Assembly: GCF_037201965.1 (NCBI RefSeq)
Contig: NZ_CP147518.1
Location: 5,449,001-5,513,000 of the forward strand
DNA from: Spirosoma sp. SC4-14
GTDB lineage: Bacteria; Bacteroidota; Bacteroidia; Cytophagales; Spirosomataceae
DNA length: 64,000 bases
Direction of reading: 5' to 3'
Numbering within the stretch: the stretch's first letter is position 1; each line of letters begins with the position of its first letter. Under the pieces are notes generated by a model that ran no database searches, was not told where the DNA came from, and was given only the letters and a program-made list of their open reading frames with translations. Below are positions 35,034 to 43,400 of the stretch, in pieces. The position numbers and the translations under genes were made by a program.

Positions 35034-35888
35034 GTGAACTCAGTATTTTACTATAGCCTCCTGCAATATCGGTACGCCCAGTCGCTGGGCGAAGTACTGA
35101 ATGTTGGCGTGTTGCTACTGTTTCCTGAGCAACGCACCGCTACATTTCTCCACCCCGAACGGCTAGGCCGCATTCGAAAGCTTTACCCCAAGTTTTCAGA
35201 AAAGGTTATCCGCTCCTATTTCAAGGGTATTGTTGCCCGTACCAATCTATTAACCAAACAGCCGGAAGTCTTTGCGGATTACGAAGCTCATCCAAGACAA
35301 CTGATTGATAATGAAATTCTGATTCGGGATAGCAGTGCGTTACAGTTTGGCGAATTAAAAACGGCTGTGCTGTATACGGAAGATCTAACGGCTATCAGCG
35401 AGCAGTTCTATAAACTCTATCTCTCGTTTTATGAGGAGAGCGAACATCAGGTTCGTCATGATGAGAGCTATTTGCTGAAAGAATACCAGAAACGGCTTCA
35501 GCGTCGTCTGAACGGATTGCTTTCCCGCGAAGCATTTGAACGACCTGTTACGGTTAAACCCGAAGGCACAAACTTTTCCTATCAATTCGCCTTTGCCTGG
35601 CAAAACGGGAGCTTTAATCTGGTAAAGCCCGTCAGTTTCGACTTGAAATTAGAGCAGTCCATTACAGACAAAGCGACGCTCAACGTAGGGCAATTTACCG
35701 TCTTACGCCCTTACGCAGAACAGCATAACGCGCGTTTTGATGTCTTGGTAGCTCGGCCAAAAGATCGGCAGTTGTATAAACCTTACGATCACGCGATTCA
35801 ACTTTTGGCCGATCAGCCACATGTCAAAATTGTTGAAGAAGAGCAGTTGGACAGTTACTCCGCAAAAACAGCTGAAGCTTTAACGTAA
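35034..35888 (+). CDS. DUF3037 family protein
   Basis: Starts with GTG at 35034 (read M-NSVFYYSLLQYRYA), giving 284 residues. The N-terminal pattern YSLLQYRYAQSLGEVLNVGVLLLFPE is the hallmark of DUF3037. The rest is helical (SFYEESEHQVRHDESYLLKEYQKRLQRRL seen in parts), followed by a beta-rich C-terminus. Relatives often sit beside a HipA-like kinase protein; none is seen here. It follows the HNH gene by 27 nt on the same strand, so they may be co-transcribed. Its GC content returns to the background level. Function unknown. Confidence 0.8.
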   Translation: MNSVFYYSLLQYRYAQSLGEVLNVGVLLLFPEQRTATFLHPERLGRIRKLYPKFSEKVIRSYFKGIVARTNLLTKQPEVFADYEAHPRQLIDNEILIRDSSALQFGELKTAVLYTEDLTAISEQFYKLYLSFYEESEHQVRHDESYLLKEYQKRLQRRLNGLLSREAFERPVTVKPEGTNFSYQFAFAWQNGSFNLVKPVSFDLKLEQSITDKATLNVGQFTVLRPYAEQHNARFDVLVARPKDRQLYKPYDHAIQLLADQPHVKIVEEEQLDSYSAKTAEALT

Positions 35889-35902
35889 TCATTACTTTAT
35901 GA

Positions 35903-35949
35903 TCAACTAATCTTCATCAACCGCCCATCCAACGGCAACGGACGCTGGG
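35903..35949 (-). pseudogene. relic of the 3' end of a second RES-domain toxin gene
   Basis: Read on the minus strand this codes for QRPLPLDGRLMKIS and a stop. The intact RES gene at 36687-37163 ends QRPLPLDGRLVKAG. The shared 32 bp (35918-35949 and 36702-36733) are identical. Nothing upstream matches the RES protein, because the PIN toxin gene starts its stop codon 18 nt away. It is a scar of a duplicated or recombined RES gene. Confidence 0.7.
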
Positions 35950-35966
35950 AGAAGTGACAAACACTT

Positions 35967-36383
35967 TTAATTAGTGGGCTCCTTCAATAGCTTACAAAAT
36001 CCAGCAAAGTCAATAAGGCCTACTTTTGGGAAGGGAATGTTTTGCAGATGATTGAAATGCCGGTCATTCGTCACAACATAATCGGCATTACCGACTATGG
36101 CCGCATCGGTAAACTTATTATCATCGGGATCGTTTTCGATCAAACCAAAACGATAAGCCGGTTCTACCCGTATCACCGTTGACAGATTATCAAGAGCTAA
36201 CAAGGTACGTTCGGCAAAGAGAGGGGAATACTGTCGTTCAAGCAACTCAGCGTATTCATTAAGAATATCTGTCGACACTACTAATTCAAACTGCCCTGCC
36301 TGTAACGCATCATATACCCATCGATACGACGAAAAATAAGGCGTAATAACCAAAAGGATATTTGTATCGAGCAACACCCTCAT
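35967..36383 (-). CDS. PIN-domain toxin (toxin-antitoxin)
   Basis: This is a 138-residue PIN-fold ribonuclease of the COG1569 type. It begins MRVLLDTNILLVI with the first catalytic Asp. STDILNEYAELLERQYS carries the conserved Glu, and IENDPDDNKFTDAAIVGNADYVVTNDRHF carries the remaining acidic residues (cited in two parts). It would cleave RNA when freed from its antitoxin. The start codon overlaps the stop of the upstream antitoxin gene by one base (TAATG), the usual coupled layout. The module is flanked by a 32-bp direct repeat. Confidence 0.92.
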   Translation of the reverse strand: MRVLLDTNILLVITPYFSSYRWVYDALQAGQFELVVSTDILNEYAELLERQYSPLFAERTLLALDNLSTVIRVEPAYRFGLIENDPDDNKFTDAAIVGNADYVVTNDRHFNHLQNIPFPKVGLIDFAGFCKLLKEPTN

Positions 36384-36601
36384 TATTCGCGATAAGGAGT
36401 ACGAAGGTGGGTATTCAGAAGTGCCTCAAGGTCGCTCTGATGGATTGGTTGTTGCTGCTGGAGCCTGGCCATTTCTTCATCGGCTTTCCGCACGTAATAC
36501 TCCGCCAAAAGTTGCTTAATATCAGCTAACTCCTGCTCAGTCATATTGTGTGCAAACAACTGGAGCAGATGGAGTTGTACAGGATTTAGCTTCGTTGTCA
36601 T
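36383..36601 (-). CDS. antitoxin of the PIN toxin
   Basis: This 72-residue protein (from MTTKLNPVQL; an ATG 9 nt upstream is also possible) is mostly helical: LHLLQLFAHNMTEQELADIKQLLAEYYVRKADEEMARL (cited as two neighbouring helices), with a C-terminal part QSDLEALLNTHLRTPYRE that probably binds the toxin. Size, position directly before the PIN gene and the one-base overlap make it the cognate antitoxin. No named DNA-binding motif is obvious, so autoregulation is uncertain. Confidence 0.82.
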   Translation of the reverse strand: MTTKLNPVQLHLLQLFAHNMTEQELADIKQLLAEYYVRKADEEMARLQQQQPIHQSDLEALLNTHLRTPYRE

Positions 36602-36686
36602 GATCTGCATAAACTAGTAATACCTGCAAGATAGCCGTTTTACCCCCGCAAATCAACTAAAGATAAGTAGAGCACTGACACGTTCA

Positions 36687-37163
36687 TCAACCAGCTTTCA
36701 CCAACCGCCCATCCAACGGCAACGGACGCTGGGCAACCACGTCTACCTGGGAAAAAGCCGGATGTTGCGGGTGCAGCAGCAGGTTGTAGGACGTGTCGAT
36801 GATGGCAGAGGGAACGGCAATGGCTAGTGAAAACGGAGCCAGTAACCAGTCGGTCAGGATGGTTTGCGTTTCGGACAGGGTACCAGTTTGCCAGTACGTG
36901 GGCAGTCGGTCGGGCGAAAGCCAGAAGATAGCTTTGTCCAGATCGTCGGGCAGCCGAATCGTACTAAGCCATAGCTGAGGGAGTTCGGATAATGTGAGCG
37001 GAGGCAGGTGCACAAGCGTTTCGAGCAGAGCTAATTCAGGTGTTCGGCTTGTATACAGAATGCCAATGCCTTTGGGGTTCCAACGCCCGCCGTATCGGTG
37101 GCTTCCGATATCCGATAATGGGTCCACGTGATAAGGAGCCTTGTTTAGCCGGTAAACATCCAT
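36687..37163 (-). CDS. RES-domain toxin
   Basis: This 158-residue RES-family protein has the namesake spaced residues: Arg in MDVYRLNKAPY, SHRYGGRWNPKGIGILYTSRTPELALLETLVHLP with the Arg/Tyr/Ser/Glu set (cited in part as GGRWNPKGIGILYTS), and a Ser-containing AIIDTSYNLLLHPQHPAF. RES toxins deplete NAD+ or ADP-ribosylate targets and stop growth. The antitoxin gene lies 6 nt upstream on the same strand. Its last 12 codons are duplicated as a relic at 35903-35949. Confidence 0.92.
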   Translation of the reverse strand: MDVYRLNKAPYHVDPLSDIGSHRYGGRWNPKGIGILYTSRTPELALLETLVHLPPLTLSELPQLWLSTIRLPDDLDKAIFWLSPDRLPTYWQTGTLSETQTILTDWLLAPFSLAIAVPSAIIDTSYNLLLHPQHPAFSQVDVVAQRPLPLDGRLVKAG

Positions 37164-37169
37164 GTGTTT

Positions 37170-37730
37170 TTACCCGGCAATGCCCCATTCAATACGGCCC
37201 AGCACATCGTCTACCAACGAGAAACCGGATACCGTATCCAGCACCACCAACGGAGACTGTGGGACAACCGCAACCTGTGTTTCTGAAACCGATAGTGTAG
37301 ATGAACGTTCGTAAACTAGTTTAGGCTCTTCAAAACTTCCCATGTCGTGTAGGGATATAGACGGTAGGGATTCCATATTTTCGGTAGATGTTTCTTGGTA
37401 GCCTAACTCATGCAGGGGCGTATGCAGCCAACGACTTAACAGATCAGCTCGCCCATCAAAAACCACCAATCCATGCTGAATCAGCCGTTCAAGCAATAGC
37501 AGCCGCTCGCTGGCCGCAAGGGTCAATGCGTCGCCCCCCGACTTCCCATGCAGGCTACGAACCGACATCCCTAGAATATGGACCATTTCTTTGTCGGTCA
37601 GGCCAACGATCTGAGCAATTTCATCGACCCGACGACGCAGTACGCCCTGTCGGGCCTGCTGAATTAAATCCGCTACGGGCCTTAAATACGATTTGCTAAC
37701 GGATGTGGTTGGGTGCAACGGAGCAGTCAT
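37170..37730 (-). CDS. Xre/MbcA/ParS-type antitoxin of the RES toxin
   Basis: This 186-residue protein has the N-terminal Xre-like helix-turn-helix (about 30-75, IAQIVGLTDKEMVHILGMS) and a C-terminal MbcA/ParS toxin-binding end (VLDTVSGFSLVDDVLGRIEWG). In relatives these are joined by a short LGGxxP loop. Here HTPLHELGYQETS is followed by an extra stretch of roughly 40-45 residues rich in Ser, Glu and Val before PLVVLDTVSG. It probably represses its own operon and blocks the toxin active site. The promoter must lie in the AT-rich 65 bp upstream. Confidence 0.9.
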   Translation of the reverse strand: MTAPLHPTTSVSKSYLRPVADLIQQARQGVLRRRVDEIAQIVGLTDKEMVHILGMSVRSLHGKSGGDALTLAASERLLLLERLIQHGLVVFDGRADLLSRWLHTPLHELGYQETSTENMESLPSISLHDMGSFEEPKLVYERSSTLSVSETQVAVVPQSPLVVLDTVSGFSLVDDVLGRIEWGIAG

Positions 37731-37796
37731 ACATAGTGATTGAGCCGATTAGTGCAAATATACACAAAACAAACGGCAAATTTGCACTTCACTTTC

Positions 37797-39173
37797 TTAT
37801 GGCTTTAGCTGAAGGCTGGCGTACATCATGTCGAGCAAGCCGTTGACAATGGCACTTTCGGCAAAACCGGGCTTGAGCCGCGACGAAACGACTTCAAACG
37901 TGTAGGTACCAAACGCGGCATCGTTGGGAATATAGCCCGATCTGGCAAAACCGTTGGTCAACGTCACCATCATGGTGTTGGCAAAAGGCGATTCTTTTTT
38001 CAGACGAGTCCAGATGGGGCTGAACACTTCGCCGTTGACAGCCGTAAAGGCAATGTCGCCAACCCGGATCAGCCCGAGCCGGATCGGTATCGAATCTGCG
38101 TCGGCATAGGTACCCGCGTAACCTGCCCGACCTTCATCCAGCCGCTTGCGTCCGGGGCAGTTGATAATGCGCTGATCGGTCTGAACAATGGGGTTGCTTA
38201 TTTTTCGCTTGATGCCCCGCATGGTATGCAGCACCTCCTCACCCAGTAGCTGGCCCATCGAAAGCAGCATCTGCTTTTGCTGCTCCATCAGTTTGATCAC
38301 TTTGGGGTCGCTCCGGTCGAGTCCTTCGCCACCGGGCGGCATTTTATTACTGATGTCGATGCCTCGTTTGGCGTACTCCTTGACGCGAATCTCGCGCAGA
38401 TCGTAGGTCTGCTGGTAATAGATTGGATTCTGATCGCCACAGGCACCCGTCGACCAGAGGGCCACGGTCTCATCGTCGAAGTTGTTCTCCAGATATCGCG
38501 ACGCGGCTCCCGGCACATCTCCGCTGATCTTATCGAACATGCCGGAAATAACCCCGTGCATGGCATAGTTGTAATAGACGGCAATGGGTTTACCGGCGAG
38601 CGATTCGAAGGTAACCACGGCCACGGTTTTGTCGGATGGGCCATCGTAATTCGGTCCTTCCCACCACCGGCGGGTTTCGGGATCGATGATGTTGCGGTTC
38701 ACATTGATATACGATACCCCTTCGCCGTAGCCAATCCGGGCGGGTTGCAACTTGTCTTTCGCCAGTTTGACGGCACTGGCAATTTTCGACTCAAAAGCTT
38801 CCCCGCTAATCCCAAACGGTACACTGTGCGTATGCGTGGCCGTTAGCTGGATGTTTTGGACAGGAATACCCGACAGCGCTTTAATCTTCGCCAGGATACG
38901 GTCGGCCATTTCGTTGTTGATGCCCCCAATATCGACCGAAACGAGGGCTACGGTATTACTGCCATTATTGATGACAACAGCCCGTGAGTAGATGTTGTCG
39001 TTGATACCGAAATACGGCTTTTTCAGTTCGTCCAAAGCGGGCGTTATATCTACTTTGGCCGCGCCAACTGACAGCGAAACCGGTGGCGTAGACTGGGCCA
39101 CAACTCCATTGACGATACTCGTCAGGACTATAGCTAGTAGTCCTACCATCCCAAATTTCAGTCGCGTTTTCAT
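37797..39173 (-). CDS. neutral/alkaline ceramidase-like secreted hydrolase
   Basis: This 458-residue protein has a signal peptide (MKTRLKFGMVGLLAIVLTSI...VVAQ). The N-terminal domain of non-lysosomal neutral ceramidase is recognisable: SVGAAKVDITPALDELKKPYFGI (cited in part), VALVSVDIGG, LTATHTHSVPFG with zinc-ligand His residues, and YAMHGVISGMFDKISGDVPG with another His. TGACGDQNPI occurs where ceramidases have their GDVSPN-type loop, so the active-site match is partial. It may cleave ceramide-like or other amides in the periplasm. It stands between the toxin-antitoxin genes and the Wadjet operon, with no obvious link to defence. Confidence 0.82.
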   Translation of the reverse strand: MKTRLKFGMVGLLAIVLTSIVNGVVAQSTPPVSLSVGAAKVDITPALDELKKPYFGINDNIYSRAVVINNGSNTVALVSVDIGGINNEMADRILAKIKALSGIPVQNIQLTATHTHSVPFGISGEAFESKIASAVKLAKDKLQPARIGYGEGVSYINVNRNIIDPETRRWWEGPNYDGPSDKTVAVVTFESLAGKPIAVYYNYAMHGVISGMFDKISGDVPGAASRYLENNFDDETVALWSTGACGDQNPIYYQQTYDLREIRVKEYAKRGIDISNKMPPGGEGLDRSDPKVIKLMEQQKQMLLSMGQLLGEEVLHTMRGIKRKISNPIVQTDQRIINCPGRKRLDEGRAGYAGTYADADSIPIRLGLIRVGDIAFTAVNGEVFSPIWTRLKKESPFANTMMVTLTNGFARSGYIPNDAAFGTYTFEVVSSRLKPGFAESAIVNGLLDMMYASLQLKP

Positions 39174-39235
39174 AGGTTTGATTGCTTATGCGGGTTAGGA
39201 AGCAAAGGCAGATGGAACATAAAGCTACCCGGTAA

Positions 39236-40381
39236 TTACTTCAGCTTATGGCCTCTGTTGGGCAATCCGCCGTATATCCACTCCTCCCCTAACCGCTCCT
39301 GCTCGATCCGCCAGCCGTTTTGGTTTAACTGCTGAAACAAGTTACGTTCCTCACCCGTCAAATACGGCAATTCCGTTACGGGGGTTGTTTCGCCCTGGCT
39401 GAGCAGATGCTTGTGCGCGTCGAACGTAGCACGGTCCATCAGAAGCGATTGCGTTTTGGGGAAGAGTTTGCGGCACTGATCCAGCATCTGAAAACCGTGG
39501 GCGTCCAGATCTCCCCAATAGTAGATCTGTTTATCATGCAGCCAGTCGGTCCCGCCCAGCAACGTAACGGCGAAACCGCCACCCCAAATAGCAATACTGT
39601 CGGGCTGAGCGGGAAAGGTCAGAAAGGAAGTCAGGTTTTCGATAATAAATACGCGGCTTCCGCTTAATTCCAGCATCCGAAATTCGCTTAACCAGACGCT
39701 GATATGCGATAACGCGGGGTGTATACGCAGCGATTCGTCCAGAAACCGAATTTTTAGTAGTGGCTCCTCAACATACAGATGAAAGCGTTTGTAGAAATCG
39801 GTCTCGTCGGGGTTTAGGTGATCAGGAATCAGGTGGTCGAGTAGGGTGCGCAGGATGGGCCGGTTGGTTTCGATAAACTTGGTCGGCACAGCAATAGACA
39901 GGCTTCGGACGTATTGCTGCGGCTTGGGGTTTTGCCCAAAATACGCCGTTACAAGCAGCAAAGCGGGCCATTTTTCAGCCTGTTCAAGCACAAGCTGAGG
40001 CATTCGTTCCAGTAGAGACAGCAATGCTGGCGATGCAGCCCGAATCTGTTCAACGATCTGCACAAAGCGCTGATAGTCGCCTTCTTTGCCGATAAAGTAC
40101 AGGAAATCATTGGGGGTGTCGAAACTGATTTTACGAATTTCACTCTGGCCCGTTTTGGCGTTTGGTTTCAGCTCAAGCGTGTAACCGCGACCCGTTTTGT
40201 TTTTGGCATTCACCAATAACTCCCGCTGCTGGTCGAAAATAGCGTCCATCCCGGCCCCACGATCCAATGTCTTATTGGTCGGAATCACCATCGGAAACAG
40301 GTCTGCGCCCGTAAAATAGGCTTTCAGAACCGCTTCGTATCGGCGCAGAGCCTTACGGTGTAGATCGTCGAGGGTTATCAT
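39236..40381 (-). CDS. jetD: Wadjet protein JetD (topoisomerase VI-like DNA cleavage subunit)
   Basis: This 381-residue protein has an N-terminal DUF3322 (about 1-190, FDTPNDFLYFIGKEGDYQRFV) and a C-terminal DUF2220 Toprim-like nuclease domain. The Toprim residues are visible: Glu249 in FIIENLTSFLTFP, WGGGFAVTLLG, and Asp291/Asp293 in YYWGDLDAHGF. In Wadjet, JetD binds the JetABC loop-extrusion complex and cuts circular plasmid DNA. It is the last gene of the jetABCD order, 77 nt after jetC with a palindrome in the gap. Length is normal for the family. Confidence 0.93.
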   Translation of the reverse strand: MITLDDLHRKALRRYEAVLKAYFTGADLFPMVIPTNKTLDRGAGMDAIFDQQRELLVNAKNKTGRGYTLELKPNAKTGQSEIRKISFDTPNDFLYFIGKEGDYQRFVQIVEQIRAASPALLSLLERMPQLVLEQAEKWPALLLVTAYFGQNPKPQQYVRSLSIAVPTKFIETNRPILRTLLDHLIPDHLNPDETDFYKRFHLYVEEPLLKIRFLDESLRIHPALSHISVWLSEFRMLELSGSRVFIIENLTSFLTFPAQPDSIAIWGGGFAVTLLGGTDWLHDKQIYYWGDLDAHGFQMLDQCRKLFPKTQSLLMDRATFDAHKHLLSQGETTPVTELPYLTGEERNLFQQLNQNGWRIEQERLGEEWIYGGLPNRGHKLK

Positions 40382-40384
40382 AAC

Positions 40385-40463
40385 TGTAACGCGGGGAAAC
40401 CCGTACTTGCGTTGTTATCCAAAATGTTTGTCTACAATTTCGCGGGTTTCCACCCGCGTTACA
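40385..40463. repeat. inverted repeat between jetC and jetD
   Basis: TGTAACGCGGG(G)GAAACCCG at 40385-40403 pairs with the complementary arm at about 40441-40463, with one or two bulged bases, around a 37-bp spacer. It overlaps the jetC stop codon and begins 4 nt from the jetD start. In mRNA it could mask the jetD ribosome-binding site or attenuate jetD relative to jetABC. Confidence 0.75.
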
Positions 40464-43400
40464 TATCGACCAGCAACGTTTCTTTCTGTTCGCGGTATTC
40501 CAGAATCGGGATGTCGCGGACGGTCGATTTGCGCCGGTCGCGGTGATCTTTGGTAACCCAGTGGATCACCGATACGTCGTTTTCGAGCAGGTGGATGGAC
40601 GTGAGGGGCGTTACGACCATCAGTTGCAGACCCAGCCCCTGACAGAGTTGCAGCAGGTATTTCGATTTGTCTTCGTCCAGTTTGCTAAACGCTTCATCGA
40701 CCACAATAAACCGGAATGATCGGTAGCTGGTACCGTCGCGCAGCCCACCATTACGAAAGCCGTCGCCACGCGGTCCACCATTACGCGGTCCGTCGTTACG
40801 CGGTCCGTCGTTACGGTGAATGCCAAATTGGTGGGCGATAGCCGCTCCCAAGACAGTGTAGGCCAACTGAGCCGCTTCGCCACCCGACAAACTTCCCGAA
40901 CTGTCGTAGCTACCACCGGGCTTGGGGGTTTTGTCGGCCATGAAGTATTCACGCGCTTTAAACTCCGACCAGTTGCGCACATCGGTAACTTCCTGCCGCC
41001 ATTTTTCATCGGCCTGTAGCTCCCGAATAAACGGCTGAATCCGGCTGACAAAATGAGCAATTTCGGCCGCTTTGGGATTGTCGGCCAGGGCAATCTGCGT
41101 GCGGTCGGGTTGCCAGCCGTTGAGTTTACCAAACCGAAAATCACGGATGCGGGGCTTTCGGGAGTCGGTACGTTCCAACTGAATATACGTATCGGGATTG
41201 AGGTTGAAGGCAATGTTACGGAGCGACTCGTTGATCTGGTCGATGGTTTCGCAGATGCGTTCGTGTTGCAGTTCCAGCGAATTGCAGTAATCAGTCAATG
41301 CCTTAGTCGCTCCACTTTTGAATTCGTCGTGAAAACGGCTTTCCAGTTCCACCATGTTCTCGTCCCGAATCTGCTGATAGCGGTCGATGTATTCGGGCAG
41401 TTGGTCAATCTCGGTTTTCAGATCGTAGGTGTCGCTATCCCAGTCGGTGAACGTAGTTCGGATTTCTTTGGCGGGCGATTTAAACGCACCCATTGCAGCC
41501 CGGATGGCTCGTTCCTGGGTTGCTTTTTCGGCCGTGAGTTGGGTCAATGTAGCGTTCAAACTGGTTTCAAACCTATCTTTTTGCTGGCTAAACTGAGCGT
41601 ATGTCAACTGCGGGCGCAAGTCGCGGGTAAGATCAGTCAGTTGGGACAAGTCCGAATCAAGGTTATCGGAGTCGAAATTCTCCAGGAAGTGTTCAGCCAT
41701 TTTCTGCTCATCGGCCAACGTTTGCATACGTTGCTCCGTATCCCAGAACAACCGTTGGGTCTGCGCTTTGTCTTTCGTCAGTGTATCAATCGTTTGCTTC
41801 AGATGTTTCAGTTGTTCCTGCAAGGTCTTCAGCGTCTGATTCGAGTTTTCCAGCGCTTCTTTCTGCTTCAGTAATTCGCTGATTCGGAGCACATCGGCCT
41901 GCCAGTCGATTTTCGAAAATTGTTTTATTTCCAGAAAAATCGACAACACTTTTTCCTTATCGCCAATAGCAGAAAGCTCTTTTTCGATGGTATTCAACCC
42001 TTTTTCGAGTTTGCCGATGCTATCGCTGAGTTCGCGGGCGGTGCGTTGTTTTTCGCGAAGTAAGTCCCGGTTATCCCAGCCAAGCAGGTGCCGATGGGCC
42101 GGTGAGTCATCGCGCTCATGGCGGTCTTTGTTTCGATTCAGTCCCGATGGCAACAAGGCTCGTTCGGCCCGCTCAAATTCCGCCTGACTTTGTGTACACA
42201 GGTAATTGAATCGGCCCGCAATGTGATTTTCGACCCAGGCTGCATACTGGCTTTTTGGATTGAATGCCAGCTTGGTAACCAACGCCCGTGGATCGGGAAA
42301 AATAGGCCGGGGCGGTTTGCCCGTGACGTGATGAAACACAACTTTCCCCTTCAAATCGCGGTGGGCGTTGAGATAGGCGTTGACCTCCGAATAATACGCG
42401 TCGGGCACCAGCAAACATAAGCCAAAACTATGCAGCACCTTTTCAATGGCGTCGTTCCAGAGCGGTTTTTCGTCGGCCAGCACTTCTACAATTTCGGCCA
42501 CAAACGGAATTTCAGCCTCCGTAGCGCCAATAGTTTCAATAAGTTCCTGCCGGATTTCGGCCGGGCGTCCCGTTACTTTACCGCTGCTGTTCAGCAACTG
42601 TGTAATCTCGGCGGTTAGCGCATCGAAGGTTTTCTTTTGCTCGTCCAGCTTCGTTCGATTCGCGTATTTCTGGTCATCGAGCCGCTTTTTATCGGTAGCC
42701 AATGTGGTTTGCAGCGTTGCGGCCTGTTCGGTATTTTCCTGAAAGGCCGCTTCGTCAGGGTTTTCGGCAAACCCCAATGAACGCGCTAGTCGGTTGTAAT
42801 CTTTGGCGTTCTTTTCTTTTTCCGCTTTTTCTTTTTCGACACCCCGAATCTCTTTCTCCAAATCCTTGATTTGCTGAGCGATCTGATTGTTTCCTAATTG
42901 AATTTCCAGCTCAACGCGTTTATCATCAGCCTCCTGCCATTGAGTTTCCTGCACAGCCAGTTTATCACTCAGCCGCTCCAGTTCGCGGTTCTGTCGGTTG
43001 CGTTCATCAGCCCACAAGCGCACCTGCTCACGGGCAAACCAGGGTTCCAGCAATCGCTGGTGTTCGGTTGTTTCCCGAATCGACTGTTGCAGTTGCTGAT
43101 ACGCATGGCTGAGGGTATAAATCGGTTCAAGCAGATTCAGTTGCGTGCGGGCTTTTTCGAGGGCCTGATAGGCCGTCAGCAGCGTCTGGTAATTGTCCAT
43201 CAGCTTTTTGAACGACGCTTCGGCTTCACTCTCTTCGAGCATATTGGTTCGGATAAACTCATCCAGATCGCCCAGCACTTTCATCCCGACGGTCTGGTTG
43301 AAGAGGGTCAGCGCTTTTTCGCTCCGCATCCCAAACAACCGCTGAAACGTAGCGGCATACTTCGGAAACGTATCGGAATCCTCGATTCGGTCGCCATATT

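Larger units (their letters stand above)
35918..36733. repeat. 32-bp direct repeat flanking the PIN toxin-antitoxin module
   Basis: The same 32 bases, beginning CAACCGCCCATCCAACGGCA, occur at 35918-35949 and 36702-36733 in the same orientation, with the PIN toxin and its antitoxin between them. The further TTCATCAACC before each copy is also shared if a 14-bp gap is allowed. Exact direct repeats around a module suggest integration by recombination, or that a loop-out could remove it. Confidence 0.85.

Noticed and set aside
35967..36733. Insertion sequence around the PIN module
   Set aside because: Direct repeats are present, but there is no transposase and no terminal inverted repeats, so recombination is more likely.
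36793..37300. Plus-strand frames opposite the RES and Xre genes
   Set aside because: They are shadows of the toxin-antitoxin pair.
40741..40815. CRISPR-like array
   Set aside because: Units are 15 bp, adjacent with no spacers, and in frame within jetC.
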